Positions 33,540-44,241 of a stretch of DNA of 64,000 nucleotides are shown here, in pieces. This stretch comes from Cladophialophora immunda (Eukaryota > Ascomycota > Eurotiomycetes > Chaetothyriales > Herpotrichiellaceae): the NCBI RefSeq assembly GCF_000835495.1, contig NW_015622541.1:7812001-7876000 (forward strand). The letters are read 5' to 3'. The notes beneath the pieces are model-generated. The model searched no databases and was not told the DNA's origin. It was given only the letters and a program-made list of their open reading frames with translations. Each line of letters begins with the position of its first letter. Position 1 is the stretch's first letter. The position numbers and the translations under genes were made by a program.

Positions 33540-34292
33540 TCAGACCATCTCGACGCCATCATCGTCCTTGTAGACCCAGTACGCGGGTTTCGACCCCTGG
33601 TGCATCCCACCCATACGGTACGCCAGGTGGACAAGGCTGGGACTCTTTTCCTTGGAGGCCGTGTCCGTCCCGACCCCGATCCACATCAAGGGTCGACTGT
33701 GGCCGTGGCCGTAGTCGGGCTGGATGAAGGGCAGCGCCGAGGTGGTGACCAGACACTTGACGTGGAGCCGGAGGAAGCCCCAGCTATGCCACTCCTTGAG
33801 GACGAAGGGGAAGTGGGTGCCGCCGACGATGTCGAGCTCGTACGCCGGGTTCTGCGCGCTCGGCATGGCCACCGTCTTCTTCCCCGTCCGGCCGTCCGTC
33901 CACGGGTAGATGGCCGCTCGACGCTGGTCTGGTCGCGCCGCCGTCCAGAGGTCGTAGTGCACGATGACCCCTTCGCCGGGCGACAGGAGCACGGGGAAGT
34001 CGTTAGTGATGCTGCCTCTGGCGGCACAGACGGAGGCATTTTTCTCCCCGTCCTCGCTTGTGTCCTCCTCCATCTCTGCCCCGGACTCATCGGAGTCATG
34101 CTCCTCACGCTGGTGCTCTTGCTCCTGCCCAGGATCTCCTTCCGGTTCGGGTGCTGGCTCGGGGAAGTTCAACCATCCGGACTTGATGCATGATCCTTCG
34201 CCGTTGTCTTCGACAGGCTTGTGTACTGCCACTGTCAAAGCCTCGATGTCGTGCCGGGCGTGGTCGACGTGGAAGAATGGAGGTTGAGCCAT
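33540..34292 (-). CDS. Unrecognised protein, paralogue A of a tandem pair
   Basis: The 250-residue protein begins MAQPPFFHVDHARHDIEAL, has an acidic disordered insert at residues about 45-85 (EPEPAPEPEG-type), then a folded-looking beta-rich part: GEGVIVHYDLW, NPAYELDIVGG, GFLRLHVKCLV, PLMWIGVG and a final AYWVYKDDDGVEMV. I do not recognise the family. There is no signal peptide, membrane span or catalytic motif. It aligns by eye with the next gene upstream on the same strand (35268-35948), so the pair arose by local duplication. The coding part is GC-rich compared with its flanks. Confidence 0.78.
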   Translation of the reverse strand: MAQPPFFHVDHARHDIEALTVAVHKPVEDNGEGSCIKSGWLNFPEPAPEPEGDPGQEQEHQREEHDSDESGAEMEEDTSEDGEKNASVCAARGSITNDFPVLLSPGEGVIVHYDLWTAARPDQRRAAIYPWTDGRTGKKTVAMPSAQNPAYELDIVGGTHFPFVLKEWHSWGFLRLHVKCLVTTSALPFIQPDYGHGHSRPLMWIGVGTDTASKEKSPSLVHLAYRMGGMHQGSKPAYWVYKDDDGVEMV

Positions 34293-34320
34293 TGTGAAAC
34301 AGAGAATGAGAAGGAGGTGT

Positions 34321-34338
34321 AGCTGTAGCTGTAGCTGT
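34321..34338. repeat. Tandem 6-bp repeat AGCTGT x3
   Basis: Three perfect units in the leader region just upstream of paralogue A. Confidence 0.85.
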
Positions 34339-34921
34339 CGCTTTAGCAGTAGGAGTAGCAGCCTTCTCAGAAGAGAATATACAAAGCCTGGCTAAATTGC
34401 TCGCCCCGAGAAATCTTTATAGACCGGGGAATCGTGTTGTAATCTTCGAGTGGGAGGTAGGAAGGATGCGGGCGACTCTTTCTGACGTTTCCTTTTCTCT
34501 GTTTCCAGCCATGGCCCATATCGATGTAACAATCTTTCGTTTGTGAGTACTGCACAGACGAGCCTGTGTTTCTCTGACCGTCTCTCTCTGCCAGCGCTAT
34601 GAGGCCACGATCACCACCATCATGGGCCAACAAGAAGAGTCATGCGAATGATGTCGGATTCTGGATAACAAGGTGACACAGTCCCCAAGCTGAACCCCTG
34701 CAGATACTCTGTTTGCTTCTTCAATATCTGTGCGTGGTAAACACCGACTCCCTCAGCCGTGGGCTCTTGAATCACTCAGAGCTTTGGGGGGGTCAGATGA
34801 GTCTGAACGGCTGGTTACATTTGCGGTGGTCATCACAGTCCCCTATCAAACGGATCATGTCTGGTCTGTTGGTCCACATGTTGCGGATCACCACGGTCTT
34901 GGGCACAGTTTCTTGGACATT

Positions 34922-34945
34922 GACCAGGACCAGGACCAGGACCAG
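34922..34945. repeat. Tandem 6-bp repeat GACCAG x4
   Basis: Four perfect units in non-coding sequence. Confidence 0.88.
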
Positions 34946-35267
34946 TCAGTATTCAAGTCATCCCATCATTTATTGTGCCGAGCGTGAAACAGAGCAAACA
35001 GTAGAAATACCACACAGCACTATACGCATGGAATGCCACCTTGATGCTAGCTGGCTAGGGTAGACTGGGCTTGTAGGCCTCTAGGATCTCGGAAGATAGA
35101 TAGATTGAGAACGACGAGAACGGCCATGCGTTACTTCCGTCAATTAACAATAGTGCGACCTCCTGAATCCACTGTGATATAGATCACCCAAGCAAGCGTC
35201 GTCCTAACCCCAGTACCTGTAAGGAAGTAGAGATATAGAGACGCATGCTATTCCCACCCCCATAAGA

Positions 35268-35948
35268 CTAGAACCTCACGACCTCTCCCCCATCACACCT
35301 CACCTCCCACGCCCCCTCTTGTCCTGGCACAGCGCGGAAGATGTTGTCAGGGGAGTCGTCGACGCCGATCCAGATGGGGACGCCCTCGGTCCCGCCCCGG
35401 GCACCAAACTCGTCGTTCGCCGCCGCGACCAGCGCCTTGACCTTGAGCCTGACGAAGCGCGCTGGTTCGGGTTCAGCGTCGGCGTCGGCGTTTGCGTCGG
35501 CGCGAAGGACCGAGAACTCGACCAAGCGACAGCCCACGATCCGGATCTCGTGGGCGGGCGTGCCGGTGCTTGGGTATGCAGGGAACGTGATGGTTCGTGG
35601 TGCTCTGCCGTCGTCGCCGAAGCAGCAGCGGTCCGTCGACGCGTCGTTTTGGAAACGCCGCACACACGTCCATGCGCCGTGCAGGTGGCCTTCTCGGACG
35701 ACGACGCCCTTCCCGGCCGAGACGCATGCCGGGAACCGCCTCGGCGCGACCTCGTGGCCGGTGTGTCCGAGGTGGAAGAACACATGGGCATTGCCGGCGC
35801 TGGGGGCGGGAGCGGTCGGTTCGAAGGTCGACATGTCAACCCTGTTGTCTGGGGCGGATTGGTCGACCTTGCAAGACGGGTCGAGTTTGGGATTGTCCGC
35901 GTCGACTCCCTCGGAGGGTGGTGATGAATGGCTTGTGGACTGTGGCAT
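35268..35948 (-). CDS. Unrecognised protein, paralogue B of a tandem pair
   Basis: 226 residues. After a Ser/Asp/Pro-rich lead of about 50 residues the conserved part begins VFFHLGHTGHEVAPRRF, matching FFHVDHARHDIEAL of paralogue A. Later blocks also match: TPAHEIRIVGCRLVEFSVL, RFVRLKVKALV, VPIWIGVD and the end AWEVRCDGGEVVRF. Paralogue B has a Cys-containing middle (TCVRRF...DRCCFGDDGRAP) that A lacks, and A has an acidic insert that B lacks. No known domain is recognised. The coding sequence is GC-rich. Confidence 0.78.
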   Translation of the reverse strand: MPQSTSHSSPPSEGVDADNPKLDPSCKVDQSAPDNRVDMSTFEPTAPAPSAGNAHVFFHLGHTGHEVAPRRFPACVSAGKGVVVREGHLHGAWTCVRRFQNDASTDRCCFGDDGRAPRTITFPAYPSTGTPAHEIRIVGCRLVEFSVLRADANADADAEPEPARFVRLKVKALVAAANDEFGARGGTEGVPIWIGVDDSPDNIFRAVPGQEGAWEVRCDGGEVVRF

Positions 35949-36480
35949 CTTCCTTCTTCTCTCTTTCTTCCACTAAGACTGGCGTCTCTGATTTGGGGGG
36001 AGTATCTCTGGCGGTCGAGGGCGAGGGGTCAAGAGGTATAAGGCGGTCAGTACGAGAGTACCTTGAACAGTCTCCAGAGATAAGCAGCTGGAGCATGACA
36101 CTGTCTCCGCTCTTTTCTCTGTCCATGAACAAAGACAGACGACAGGGTTTGGCGGGTGGCGTCTGTGACAAGCAAACACTGGCTGTTGGGTCACATCCTG
36201 GAACAAAGGAAGCAGTGGATCAAGCAAACTGGCTCGATTCAAAAGATACTAGTCGGGTTGAAGGGCCATGCCACGAGCCATATCTCAGGCCCAATGGTGC
36301 TCCCCCCATAAATTCATTGGACGGTGAGTGCGGCAGATGAATGTCTAACATAGCAAAAACACATCTCAAACGCCACGGTATAGATCTCACTCTGTGCTCA
36401 ATATCCCTTGAACGACGCTGCCTTGCTGGCCACAGATCGATAGCAATATTTCAGGAAAAACCAAATTCGAGCTCACATGG
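35949..36480. other. Intergenic region
   Basis: Promoter of paralogue B and 3' flank of the Whi5/Nrm1-like gene. No supported gene. Confidence 0.5.
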
Positions 36481-37869
36481 TCATACGCCGCACATCCCAA
36501 CTCCCCCGGATCTCACTCCCCGGACAAGCTCCAGCAGACTGTTCGCAGCTTCTCCTTTGATCACGCTGCTGGTGAGACCAGCAATTCGAAGGTGGTCGCG
36601 TCGGGTGTCGGCATCCCCTTCCACATCCTCTCCGCATTGACTAGGGGCTGGGCTAGACAGCTGTAATGGCGTGCTAGGCTTGCTGTCATGATGATTTGCT
36701 CCTCCGGAGGCTTCAGGAGTGCAGTCTGCTTGTGAGAGGGGAGGACTGCTGGGAATATTAGATGGCTGGGCGTGCACTTCATGATTCCATCTCGCCGAGA
36801 AGGCTGTCGGGACTATCTCTGGCGTAGGCAGGCTGGAGAGATTCTTAACCGTCGGTCTGGGACCCATGGTCGCGCGAGCACGAGCTATAGCGACTCGAGC
36901 CTCTTGAGCGGCCGACATCTCTGGGACGGAGCTCTGTCGCACAGTCGACGAAGAGTGCGGGGAGGAAGAGGGTGGAGGAAGTTGCGGTGGAGGAGATGTG
37001 GTTCGAGGTACCTGAAGCCGAGCGAACGGCTTCGTGATCTGGTTGGTTTGAATCTTGTACAGGGCTAGTTGGAGTCGAGTGCGGAGGGTTTCAGCTTTCT
37101 AGGACAGGATTAGAGCAAGCAATAACCAAAGCACGACATTGGCATTTACCTCGAGCATCATCTGCTTCCTGGCGTCTTCCTCTGTCTTGGGCTCTTGGCC
37201 ATCGACTATCTCGGGTTCGTCAATCATTTGCATCTCATCCTCTTGCGACGAGCGGTTGGTGTCAAAGTCGATCAGGCTGGACATGCTCAGGCTGACTTGA
37301 GAGCCTTCCTTGGCCAAGTTGGGCCGTATCGGTGGGACAAGTTGAGACGTGCTTTGGGTGAACGTGACGGCGTGCTACCATGCATTACTTAGAAATGACG
37401 CGTCGGGTCATTGAGCGTAACATACCATCTTGTCCAGGGTCTGCTGGCTCGGTTCGTCATGTATGTGGAATTCGCTCTCGATATGAGATGATTCTTCCTG
37501 CGAGGCACGGAACGTGGTGAGAGTGGTGGCCAAAGTCGACCTGCTCTGGGTCGTCGAGGTCTGTACATTGTCTTCATTTTCGGACCGGGTGTCGCTCAAC
37601 AACTCGGTCGTTTGTGACAGAAAGAATGTTGCAGCTGTATCTTGGATCTGTGCTGGTTCTCCGCCGTGTATTTCTCCAATCTTCCTTTTCTGGCCGGTTC
37701 GAGGACTGCTCGAAAGTGACTGTTCCGGGGAGAGAGGACGCTTTGTCGAGCTTCGCGGTGCCACAGGACTGGCGAGCTGTGAGACTCTGTTTGGCACTTT
37801 GGAGGGTTGTTGCTGGATAGGCGCGTTGGGATCTTTGTCACCAAGCACGCGTCTTGCAGGAGACGCCAT
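36481..37869 (-). CDS. Whi5/Nrm1-type G1/S transcriptional repressor
   Basis: Three exons (37426-37869, 37150-37374, 36481-37098) give 428 residues. The protein starts MASPARRVLGDKDPNAPI and is otherwise disordered, rich in S/T-P and S/T-Q sites. At residues about 224-243, right after the second intron, it has the Whi5/Nrm1 GTB-type helix: KAETLRTRLQLALYKIQTNQ. This short motif is the family's binding site for SBF/MBF transcription complexes. A second conserved block follows (SAAQEARVAIARARATMGPR). In yeasts such proteins restrain G1/S genes until CDK phosphorylation. The TP/SP sites suit that regulation. Assignment rests on the GTB helix. Confidence 0.8.
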
Positions 37870-38661
37870 TTTGTATTCAGTGGACGAGAAACGACTCGGG
37901 GTCAACTGGGAGTTCCAACAGACTGCGCAGGGATCCCGCCATGTCAGTAAAGCACTGTTAATTGAGGCTGTCACACCAACTAACCACAACAATATAGTCG
38001 CTTCTCTCTCCAAACAGGCAGACGAACAACACGAACAACAGGAATTCCCAAGGGCAGACAGACTGTGATTTAGGGATCTTCTTGCAACGCCGAGCGCGAA
38101 GTCCAGGACGCGATGAGATCACCAGAGCATACAAGTCGCGGTGTCACGTCGAAGAGGACGAAGAATGGATACACAACATGGAAAATGAGGCACTGGGCCC
38201 CATGTGGCCCCCGAAGATCAACCAGCAAACAGACTAATGGGGGATACGTGGGGTGCGTCTGGGTCCTGCCGAGGACTAGCGAAGCCCCCCAGGCTCGCCC
38301 AGTGGTTTAACTGGCCCTGCTTGAAGCCTAAATGCCCCAGTGGCCCGGCTCTGGGCGCCAACTTGCCGAGCAGCGCGTGCGCCCCAACGATCGCAAGGCT
38401 CTGGCGCAACAACGGCCTGACCATGGACTGGCTGGGCGGCGGTGCTATCGTCGCGTGTGCCAAACAAGGACTGGCGACAACTCATAGAGCCACCTCACTA
38501 TTGTACTGTTCTAGCATCTCATACTACCTATTCTGCCGGCTATAAGGCCGTAGTGTTACAAACAACCTAATATAACCTGGGACTAGATAGATTGATTGCT
38601 GAATAGGTAGGGTATAAGGCTCGCAGCCTCGCAGCCTCGCGGCCTCACAGGATGCTCCGGG
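37870..38661. other. Intergenic region
   Basis: Promoter of the Whi5/Nrm1-like gene and 3' flank of the sugar transporter. It includes a GC-rich patch at 38190-38460 with no gene, an AT-rich stretch at 38500-38620, and a short TCGCAGCC triplication near 38621-38645. Confidence 0.5.
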
Positions 38662-40344
38662 CTACATGCCAACCTTCTCCCTGTGCTCCATGTTAACAGT
38701 CTTTACATGTTCTGGGTCTTCTTCGACTTCTCCCTCCACCGACAATTCCCTGGCAACACGGACGGTGTCGAAGATTGACTTGGACGTCAAGAAGATGGTC
38801 TCGATCTCTTCCAGCGAGCGGCCCTTGGTCTCCGGGTAGAGAAAGTAGACGACGACAAAGCCGCACAAGCTCATGGAAGCGTACACGATATAGTACCGCC
38901 ACTGGATGTGGTCAAAGCCGATGGGAGTGATCATGGCCAGCAGGAAGTTGAACGTCCAGCTGGTCGTCGCCGCCAGCGCGGTGACTTTAGCCCGCACCCG
39001 GAGCGGCGCAATCTCCGCCGCATACATGAACGGGATCAGGAAGAAGCCAGTGGGGAAAGTGAAGAGGGCGGCAAAGTAGAAGAAGAGAGTCGCCTTCCCG
39101 GCCTCAGCGCTGGTCAGGTCTGACGATAGACCAGCAAGACTGGTCTGGATCACGACAAACACGGCCAGAACCGTGAGCATCAAGACGCGGCGGCCCACGC
39201 GTTCGACGAGAAATACCGCGATCGTGGCACCGGCGAGGTGGCCAATCTGCAGACACCCCGATAGGATTCTCGACATAGATCCCGAATATCCCAGGCTCTT
39301 CTGGAAGATGGTGTTGGAATAGAAAGTGATGACGTTGGTCCCCGTCATTTGGGCAAACATGAGCAAGGCCATGGCCAACAGGGTGCGGTGCAGCTGTCGG
39401 TTTCTCGTCCTGGCAAAGGGATTCCGCGAACCGCTGGTGTCGTCGACGCTGTTTATGCTGGAGACCATAGTAGCCCGGATGAGCGAGATATCCAGAGCGA
39501 TCACGTCAGAATCGACGGTCGTGTCGTTCAACTCGGCCAGGACCTCCTTCGCATCTTCGAGCCTATCTTGCTCCACGAGCCAGCGAGGCGACTCGGGGAG
39601 CAGGAGGATCGAGCAGGCCACCACCAGCGCAAAGACGATCTGGAGAGAGACTGGAAATCTCCAGTTCGCCGACGACTTGACGTAGTAGAAGCCAAAGTTC
39701 ACCCACGTCGCCAGAAAGATGCCGCCGATGGCGAACATGCCTTCTAACAAGACGAGGCTGCCTCGCTGATTGGCATGCGAGCATTCGCTCACGTACATGG
39801 GAATGGTGGCCGTGAACGCCCCAACGCCCAAGCCTAGAGAGCGTGGTCAGTCTCCCTCGACCATGACCGTGCAAACATATCCGCCCTTACCATTGATGAT
39901 CCTGCTGACGATCAGCTGCCCGAGCGAAAATGAGGATGCTTGAATGACGGCGCCGATGATGACCACCAGGCTTGCCACAAACACAACTTTCCGTCTCCCC
40001 AGGATATCGCCCGCCACAAAGCACGACAATGCACCCAGCGCACAGCCGACTTCGTAGATGGCTACAGTCAGCCCTGCAGAATCATCAGCGTCTTCTGTGA
40101 AAGTCCCCATGCTCCACTCCTCACCTTGAAGGTTGGACCTTTCAGACGATTGGGCTGCAGTGGCGTGGATTGTGTCAATCTGTGGAAATGTGTGGGTGAA
40201 GGTATCGAGAGTGAGAAATCCATTCACGACGGCTTGATCATAGCCCTGGCACAAGAAGGCCAATCCCGCCAGCCAACCCACAAGACGACGAAGAGAGTTT
40301 CCCCTCAAGGAGATCCTACTAGTCACCTTCTCTGGAGTGCCCAT
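38662..40344 (-). CDS. MFS sugar-porter-family transporter
   Basis: Two exons (39891-40344 and 38662-39833) give 541 residues. Start 40344 has a strong context (CACCATGG) and lies about 70 bp downstream of a TATAAATA box; in-frame ATGs at 40404 and 40425 are alternatives. Twelve spans are expected. Sugar-porter signatures are GDILGRRK, PESPRWLVE, ERVGRRVLML and PETKGRSLEEIE. FLCQGYDQAVVNG resembles the first-helix YDQ motif of fungal hexose, quinate and lactose-type permeases. The substrate is unknown. It is divergent from the hydrolase and shares a promoter with a CGG-N7-CCG site. It is the likely uptake step of the cluster. Confidence 0.9.
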
Positions 40345-40411
40345 GGTGATACGCGAAAGTCCAGAAAGACTAGAGATGGGCAATGTCCCCTCCCCGACAT
40401 CCATGACAGCG

Positions 40412-40419
40412 TATTTATA
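40412..40419 (-). promoter_or_regulatory. TATA-box-like TATAAATA
   Basis: On the minus strand, about 68-75 bp upstream of the preferred transporter start at 40344. This favours 40344 over the two upstream ATGs. Confidence 0.5.
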
Positions 40420-40501
40420 ATTCATGGACGATCCCCAGATACCCCGGCCCAAACCCCGAGAACAGCATTGCGGAGATTGATATGCTAGTCATGCTGCAGG
40501 A

Positions 40502-40514
40502 CGGAGAGGTTCCG
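40502..40514. promoter_or_regulatory. Candidate Zn2Cys6 operator, variant copy (CGG-N7-CCG)
   Basis: CGGAGAGGTTCCG, within the palindrome ACGGA-N5-TCCGT, lies in the divergent transporter/hydrolase promoter. A second near-palindrome, GGAT-GT-ATCC, follows at 40519-40528. Arms are shorter than in the other three cluster copies. Confidence 0.5.
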
Positions 40515-40649
40515 TAATGGATGTATCCGTCCATCTCGGCTTCAGAGTCCGCTCACTAACAACAAACGGGAGAGAGACTGCAAAGAGACGAACCTAGAAA
40601 AGGCACGAGCAACAACGCGTGTGGCCTGACACAAAGGGCATCGACCAGC

Positions 40650-41753
40650 ATGCCTACAACTCCCCCAAAGCTCTACGATGGCGAAAGACTGGAGATAGTG
40701 CAAGGGCGGCCGGTGTTGTTCAGATACACGCCTGCATCACCCCCTCAGACTGCTCGACGCGAACAACCTCTCATGGTCTTTGTTCCTGGAGCTTGCCACT
40801 TGGCTCGAATTGCGTATGGCGGGCATATCGGCTCCCGGCCGTCTGACTTCCTTACATTTTGGTTGAGTCGAGCTGGGTTCAACGTTGTCGCAATCTCATA
40901 TCCACTGGAGTGTCTATCGTCAATCCTCCCCCCGACTCATGCTGATATAGGGATGCCTGAATGGGGGGACTTGACTGCTCAGACGGTCAGAATGGTGATT
41001 GAGAAAGAGGGTCTACAGCCTGAAGCCATCCTACTAGGCTGGAGCATGGGTGGGAAAATCCTGAAGTCCTTCATCCAAGCAGCTGAGCAGCGAGGCATCT
41101 CGGTGCCTCTGTTCATCTCTCTGGCCGCAACACCTGGCGGCATCACCGGCGTCCGTTCTTACCCAACGGCAAACCGGACAGAGGCCGGCTACGCCAGCAG
41201 CCCTGGCATCGAACATAAGTTTCTCTCCCAGATCTCGGAGCAAGAAAGGCTCAACGACTCACGCCCCATCATTCAGCGCGATATCTACCTGCAAGAGTAC
41301 TACGGGCACACACCAATTCGGCTCGCAAACTGGGGACTGACGTATACACCTTCGGGAACCTTCATTCAGGATGAATGGGAGGCTCTCCGGGATGCCGGCC
41401 CCGAGCAGAGTGACTACGCCAGATACCCGTATATTGGCGTCATCCACGGGACAGCGCCTTCGGATTTACGCCATGTCCTCGCTGACCGCGCGACTTGGGC
41501 GATGGTCCTGACGTACAAGCTCATCTCCGAAGTAGAGAGACGCATCCAGAAGCCAAATACCCAACAGTGGCACGAGTTGAGGCGATTCATCGATTCGGCG
41601 CCCGACAGGATGCGGTCCGTCGTCGAGGGAAATCACTTTTTCTTCCTGGGGGAGAAGGGCGCGAGACAGACGGCGGAGGTGATCAGTGACCTCGTCCATA
41701 GCATGGAAAGGCTCGACTCCGACCTGAGCAGGATCCTTGAGACCTCTCCTTGA
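40650..41753 (+). CDS. Alpha/beta hydrolase
   Basis: 367 residues in one exon. The oxyanion strand reads LMVFVPGACHLARIAYGG. The nucleophile elbow is GWSMGG with Ser132. A late His in VVEGNHFFFLG is the likely catalytic base, and YIGVIHGTAPSD offers the acid. No signal peptide. Family members hydrolyse esters, lactones or thioesters. In this setting, between a sugar-type transporter and an IlvD/Edd dehydratase, a lactonase or esterase step that delivers an aldonic acid is a reasonable inference, not shown by sequence. It shares the divergent promoter with the transporter. Confidence 0.85.
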   Translation: MPTTPPKLYDGERLEIVQGRPVLFRYTPASPPQTARREQPLMVFVPGACHLARIAYGGHIGSRPSDFLTFWLSRAGFNVVAISYPLECLSSILPPTHADIGMPEWGDLTAQTVRMVIEKEGLQPEAILLGWSMGGKILKSFIQAAEQRGISVPLFISLAATPGGITGVRSYPTANRTEAGYASSPGIEHKFLSQISEQERLNDSRPIIQRDIYLQEYYGHTPIRLANWGLTYTPSGTFIQDEWEALRDAGPEQSDYARYPYIGVIHGTAPSDLRHVLADRATWAMVLTYKLISEVERRIQKPNTQQWHELRRFIDSAPDRMRSVVEGNHFFFLGEKGARQTAEVISDLVHSMERLDSDLSRILETSP

Positions 41754-42103
41754 TGTAACGGGTCCAATATCCCGTCCCTCTCACCTCCAGTAAGGACACG
41801 ACGGATCAGATCCGTGGACGGCAATTTTGTCCCATGTTGGCGGATCTTGGGCCCATCGCTCGGGCAAGCATTCATTCTACGGCTTGTGTCTCACTGCATC
41901 GTCCCACAATTTGACGGATACACAAACGATACTATCAAGTCCTCTTGCCGGCGTCCTTGTTCCGGTCGCTTCTCAACCCTCCGAACAAATACACCTGAAC
42001 ATCTCCATGCGGCTAAGTAGAGCCAACAACTGACCCAGGCTCAGCGTGATCACAAGAAAGCTCCTGTGAAGGCCTTAGAGCGATCTGTTCAGTTCCATTT
42101 CAC
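41754..42103. promoter_or_regulatory. Promoter region of the dehydratase gene
   Basis: 350 bp between the hydrolase stop and the dehydratase ATG. It contains the perfect operator-like palindrome listed next and no gene. Confidence 0.55.
41802..41814. promoter_or_regulatory. Candidate Zn2Cys6 operator CGGAT-N3-ATCCG
   Basis: CGGATCAGATCCG, extending to a 15-bp perfect palindrome with outer A and T. It lies about 290 bp upstream of the dehydratase ATG. Confidence 0.6.
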
Positions 42104-44069
42104 ATGTCTGCCAACCAATCCAAGCCCGTCGACCCAGATTACCAGCTGGACTTAGCTGTGGTCACGAAATCGGGCCTTCGACAAGGCCTTACGTCGTACG
42201 GGGACGCGCATTTTTCTTTGTTCCTCCGAAAAGTCTTCATCAAGGCCCTAGGGTATAGCGACGATGCTCTATCAAGGCCCATCATCGGGATCATCAATAC
42301 CTACTCGGGCTTCAATCCTTGTCATGGCAATGCGCCTCAACTGATAGAGGCGGCCAAAAGGGGTGTCCAGCTGGCCGGAGGATTGGCCATTGACTTCCCC
42401 ACCATCAGTGTGCACGAGTCGTTCTCTTCGCCGACCAGCATGTTCCTTCGCAATCTCATGAGCATGGACACCGAGGAGATGATCCGTGCGCAACCGGTCG
42501 ACGCGTGTATCATGATAGGAGGTAAGAGGGCGAGGACTGTCCGACTGCCGGCCATTGTATTCTAACCACCCGCGAAAAAGGATGTGACAAGACCGTGCCC
42601 GCGCAGATCATGGGTGGCATATCCGCGAACAAACCTGTGTTGCCTCTGATCACCGGTCCCATGATGCCCGGATCCCACCAAGGCAAGCGCATCGGCGCCT
42701 GCACCGACTGTCGAAACAACTGGGCCGCGTTTCGATCCGGCCAGATTGACGTCGAGGAGATCTCGGCCATCAATGAGCAGCTCGCCCCAACGGTAGGTTC
42801 ATCTCCTGCACTCGAAGCGGCTAAAGCTCTATGTTATGCAGTGCCAGGGTTGACATCCCACAGGCCGGAACATGCGGCGTCATGGGCACCGCCAGCACGA
42901 TGGCATGCCTCACCGCGGCCCTGGGCCTGATTCCGCTCAAGGGAGCCAGTGCGCCGGCCGTGTCTGCACTTCGCCTGCGCATTGCCGAAGAAACCGGTCG
43001 CAACGCCGTCGCTGCCGCCGAGCAGAGGCGAACACCCCAGAGTATCTTGACCCGCGAGTCCTTCCTGAACGCCATGACGGTCCTGCAGGCCATCGGCGGC
43101 AGCACCAACGGCGTCGTGCACCTGATGGCCATCATCAACCGCCACCCGGACCTCCAGGGGACGCTCACGCTGGCCGACGTGGACGAGATCGGCAGGAAGA
43201 CGCCCCTGATCGTGGACCTCAAGCCCAGCGGGGACAACTACATGACCGACTTCCACAACGCCGGCGGCATGCTCGCGCTCCTGCACACCCTACGCCCGCT
43301 GCTCCATCTCTCGGCGCCGACCATCAGCGGGCAGACCCTGGGGCAGGTGCTCGACAGCACCCCGTTTCTGACATTCCCGTACTCGACCGAGATCATCCGC
43401 CCCCTCAGCGATCCCTTGCAGGCCAGCTCCAGCCTGGTCGTGCTGCGTGGCAACCTCGCCCCCGACGGCTGCATCGTGAAGGCGTCGGCGTCCAAGAACC
43501 GCGCGCTGCTCACCCACATGGGCCCCGCGGTCGTGTTCCACGACGCGGCGGACCTCGCGCGGCGCATCGACGACCCGGCCCTCCCCGCCACGCCGAATTC
43601 GGTGCTCGTGCTGCAGAACATCGGCCCCGTCGGCCACCCCGGCATGCCCGAGGCGGGCCTCATCCCGATCCCGCGCAAGCTGGCGGCCCAGGGCGTCACG
43701 GACATGCTCCGCGTCAGCGACGGCCGGATGAGCGGCACGGCCGGCGGGACGATCGTGTTGCACGTGTCGCCCGAGTCGGCGCGCGCGGACAGCGTGCTCG
43801 GCGTGGTCCGGGACGGCGACTTGATTACCTGCGACGTGGAGCGGAGGGCGCTCACGCTGGAGGTGCGGCCCGAGGAAATCCAACAAAGACTCAAACACGT
43901 TCAGGCGGCGCGGCTTGAGCAACAAAAAAGGGCTCGAGGAGAGCAGTCTCATTCGGCTGGTGCGGCGAGGGAAGCACGGAGGGGTTACAGAGGGCTGTAT
44001 GAGCGGTCGGTGAATCAAGCCCACGAGGGCGCGGATTTCGACTTTTTGACCGCGCGTGGACCGAAGTAG
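42104..44069 (+). CDS. IlvD/Edd-family dehydratase, sugar-acid type
   Basis: Three exons (42104-42521, 42581-42792, 42864-44069) give 611 residues. The three Fe-S ligand cysteines are in place: Cys73 (FNPCHGNAP), Cys141 (GGCDKTVPAQ) and Cys214 (AGTCGVMGTAS). The stretch HQGKRIGACTDCRNNWAAF and the C-terminal VSDGRMSGTAGGTIVLHVSPE place it with aldonate (arabinonate/xylonate-type) dehydratases rather than the mitochondrial branched-chain Ilv3, and no clear mitochondrial presequence is seen. The reaction would turn an aldonic acid into a 2-keto-3-deoxy acid. Exon 3 is strikingly GC-rich compared with the first two exons. Confidence 0.92.
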
Positions 44070-44241
44070 AGGGAGAATCAGCTTCCGGTCCGAATAGACC
44101 GTAGACCAACAGTGCCCACACAATCAGGGACTTAGGACAGTGCACGGTTCGGAAAATTTGGGTATTTTGGTGTTTACAAAGTAATTTGTATTTCTTGGCC
44201 GCCGCCCAAGACGAGGGCAAAAGGGAAAGAATTCCAGCGGC

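Larger units (their letters stand above)
34293..35267. other. Intergenic region between tandem paralogues
   Basis: Promoter of paralogue A and 3' flank of paralogue B. Two small tandem repeats are listed separately. No gene is seen. Confidence 0.5.

Noticed and set aside
33540..34193. Long plus-strand open frames antisense to the two orphan paralogues (33528-34193 and 35319-35976)
   Set aside because: They are antisense shadows of GC-rich genes; the paralogue similarity is found only in the minus-strand frames.
42872..43918. 348-codon plus-strand frame and 277-codon minus-strand frame overlapping the dehydratase
   Set aside because: High GC removes stops in all frames; composition is Arg/Pro/His-rich nonsense, while the chosen frame has all Fe-S ligands.
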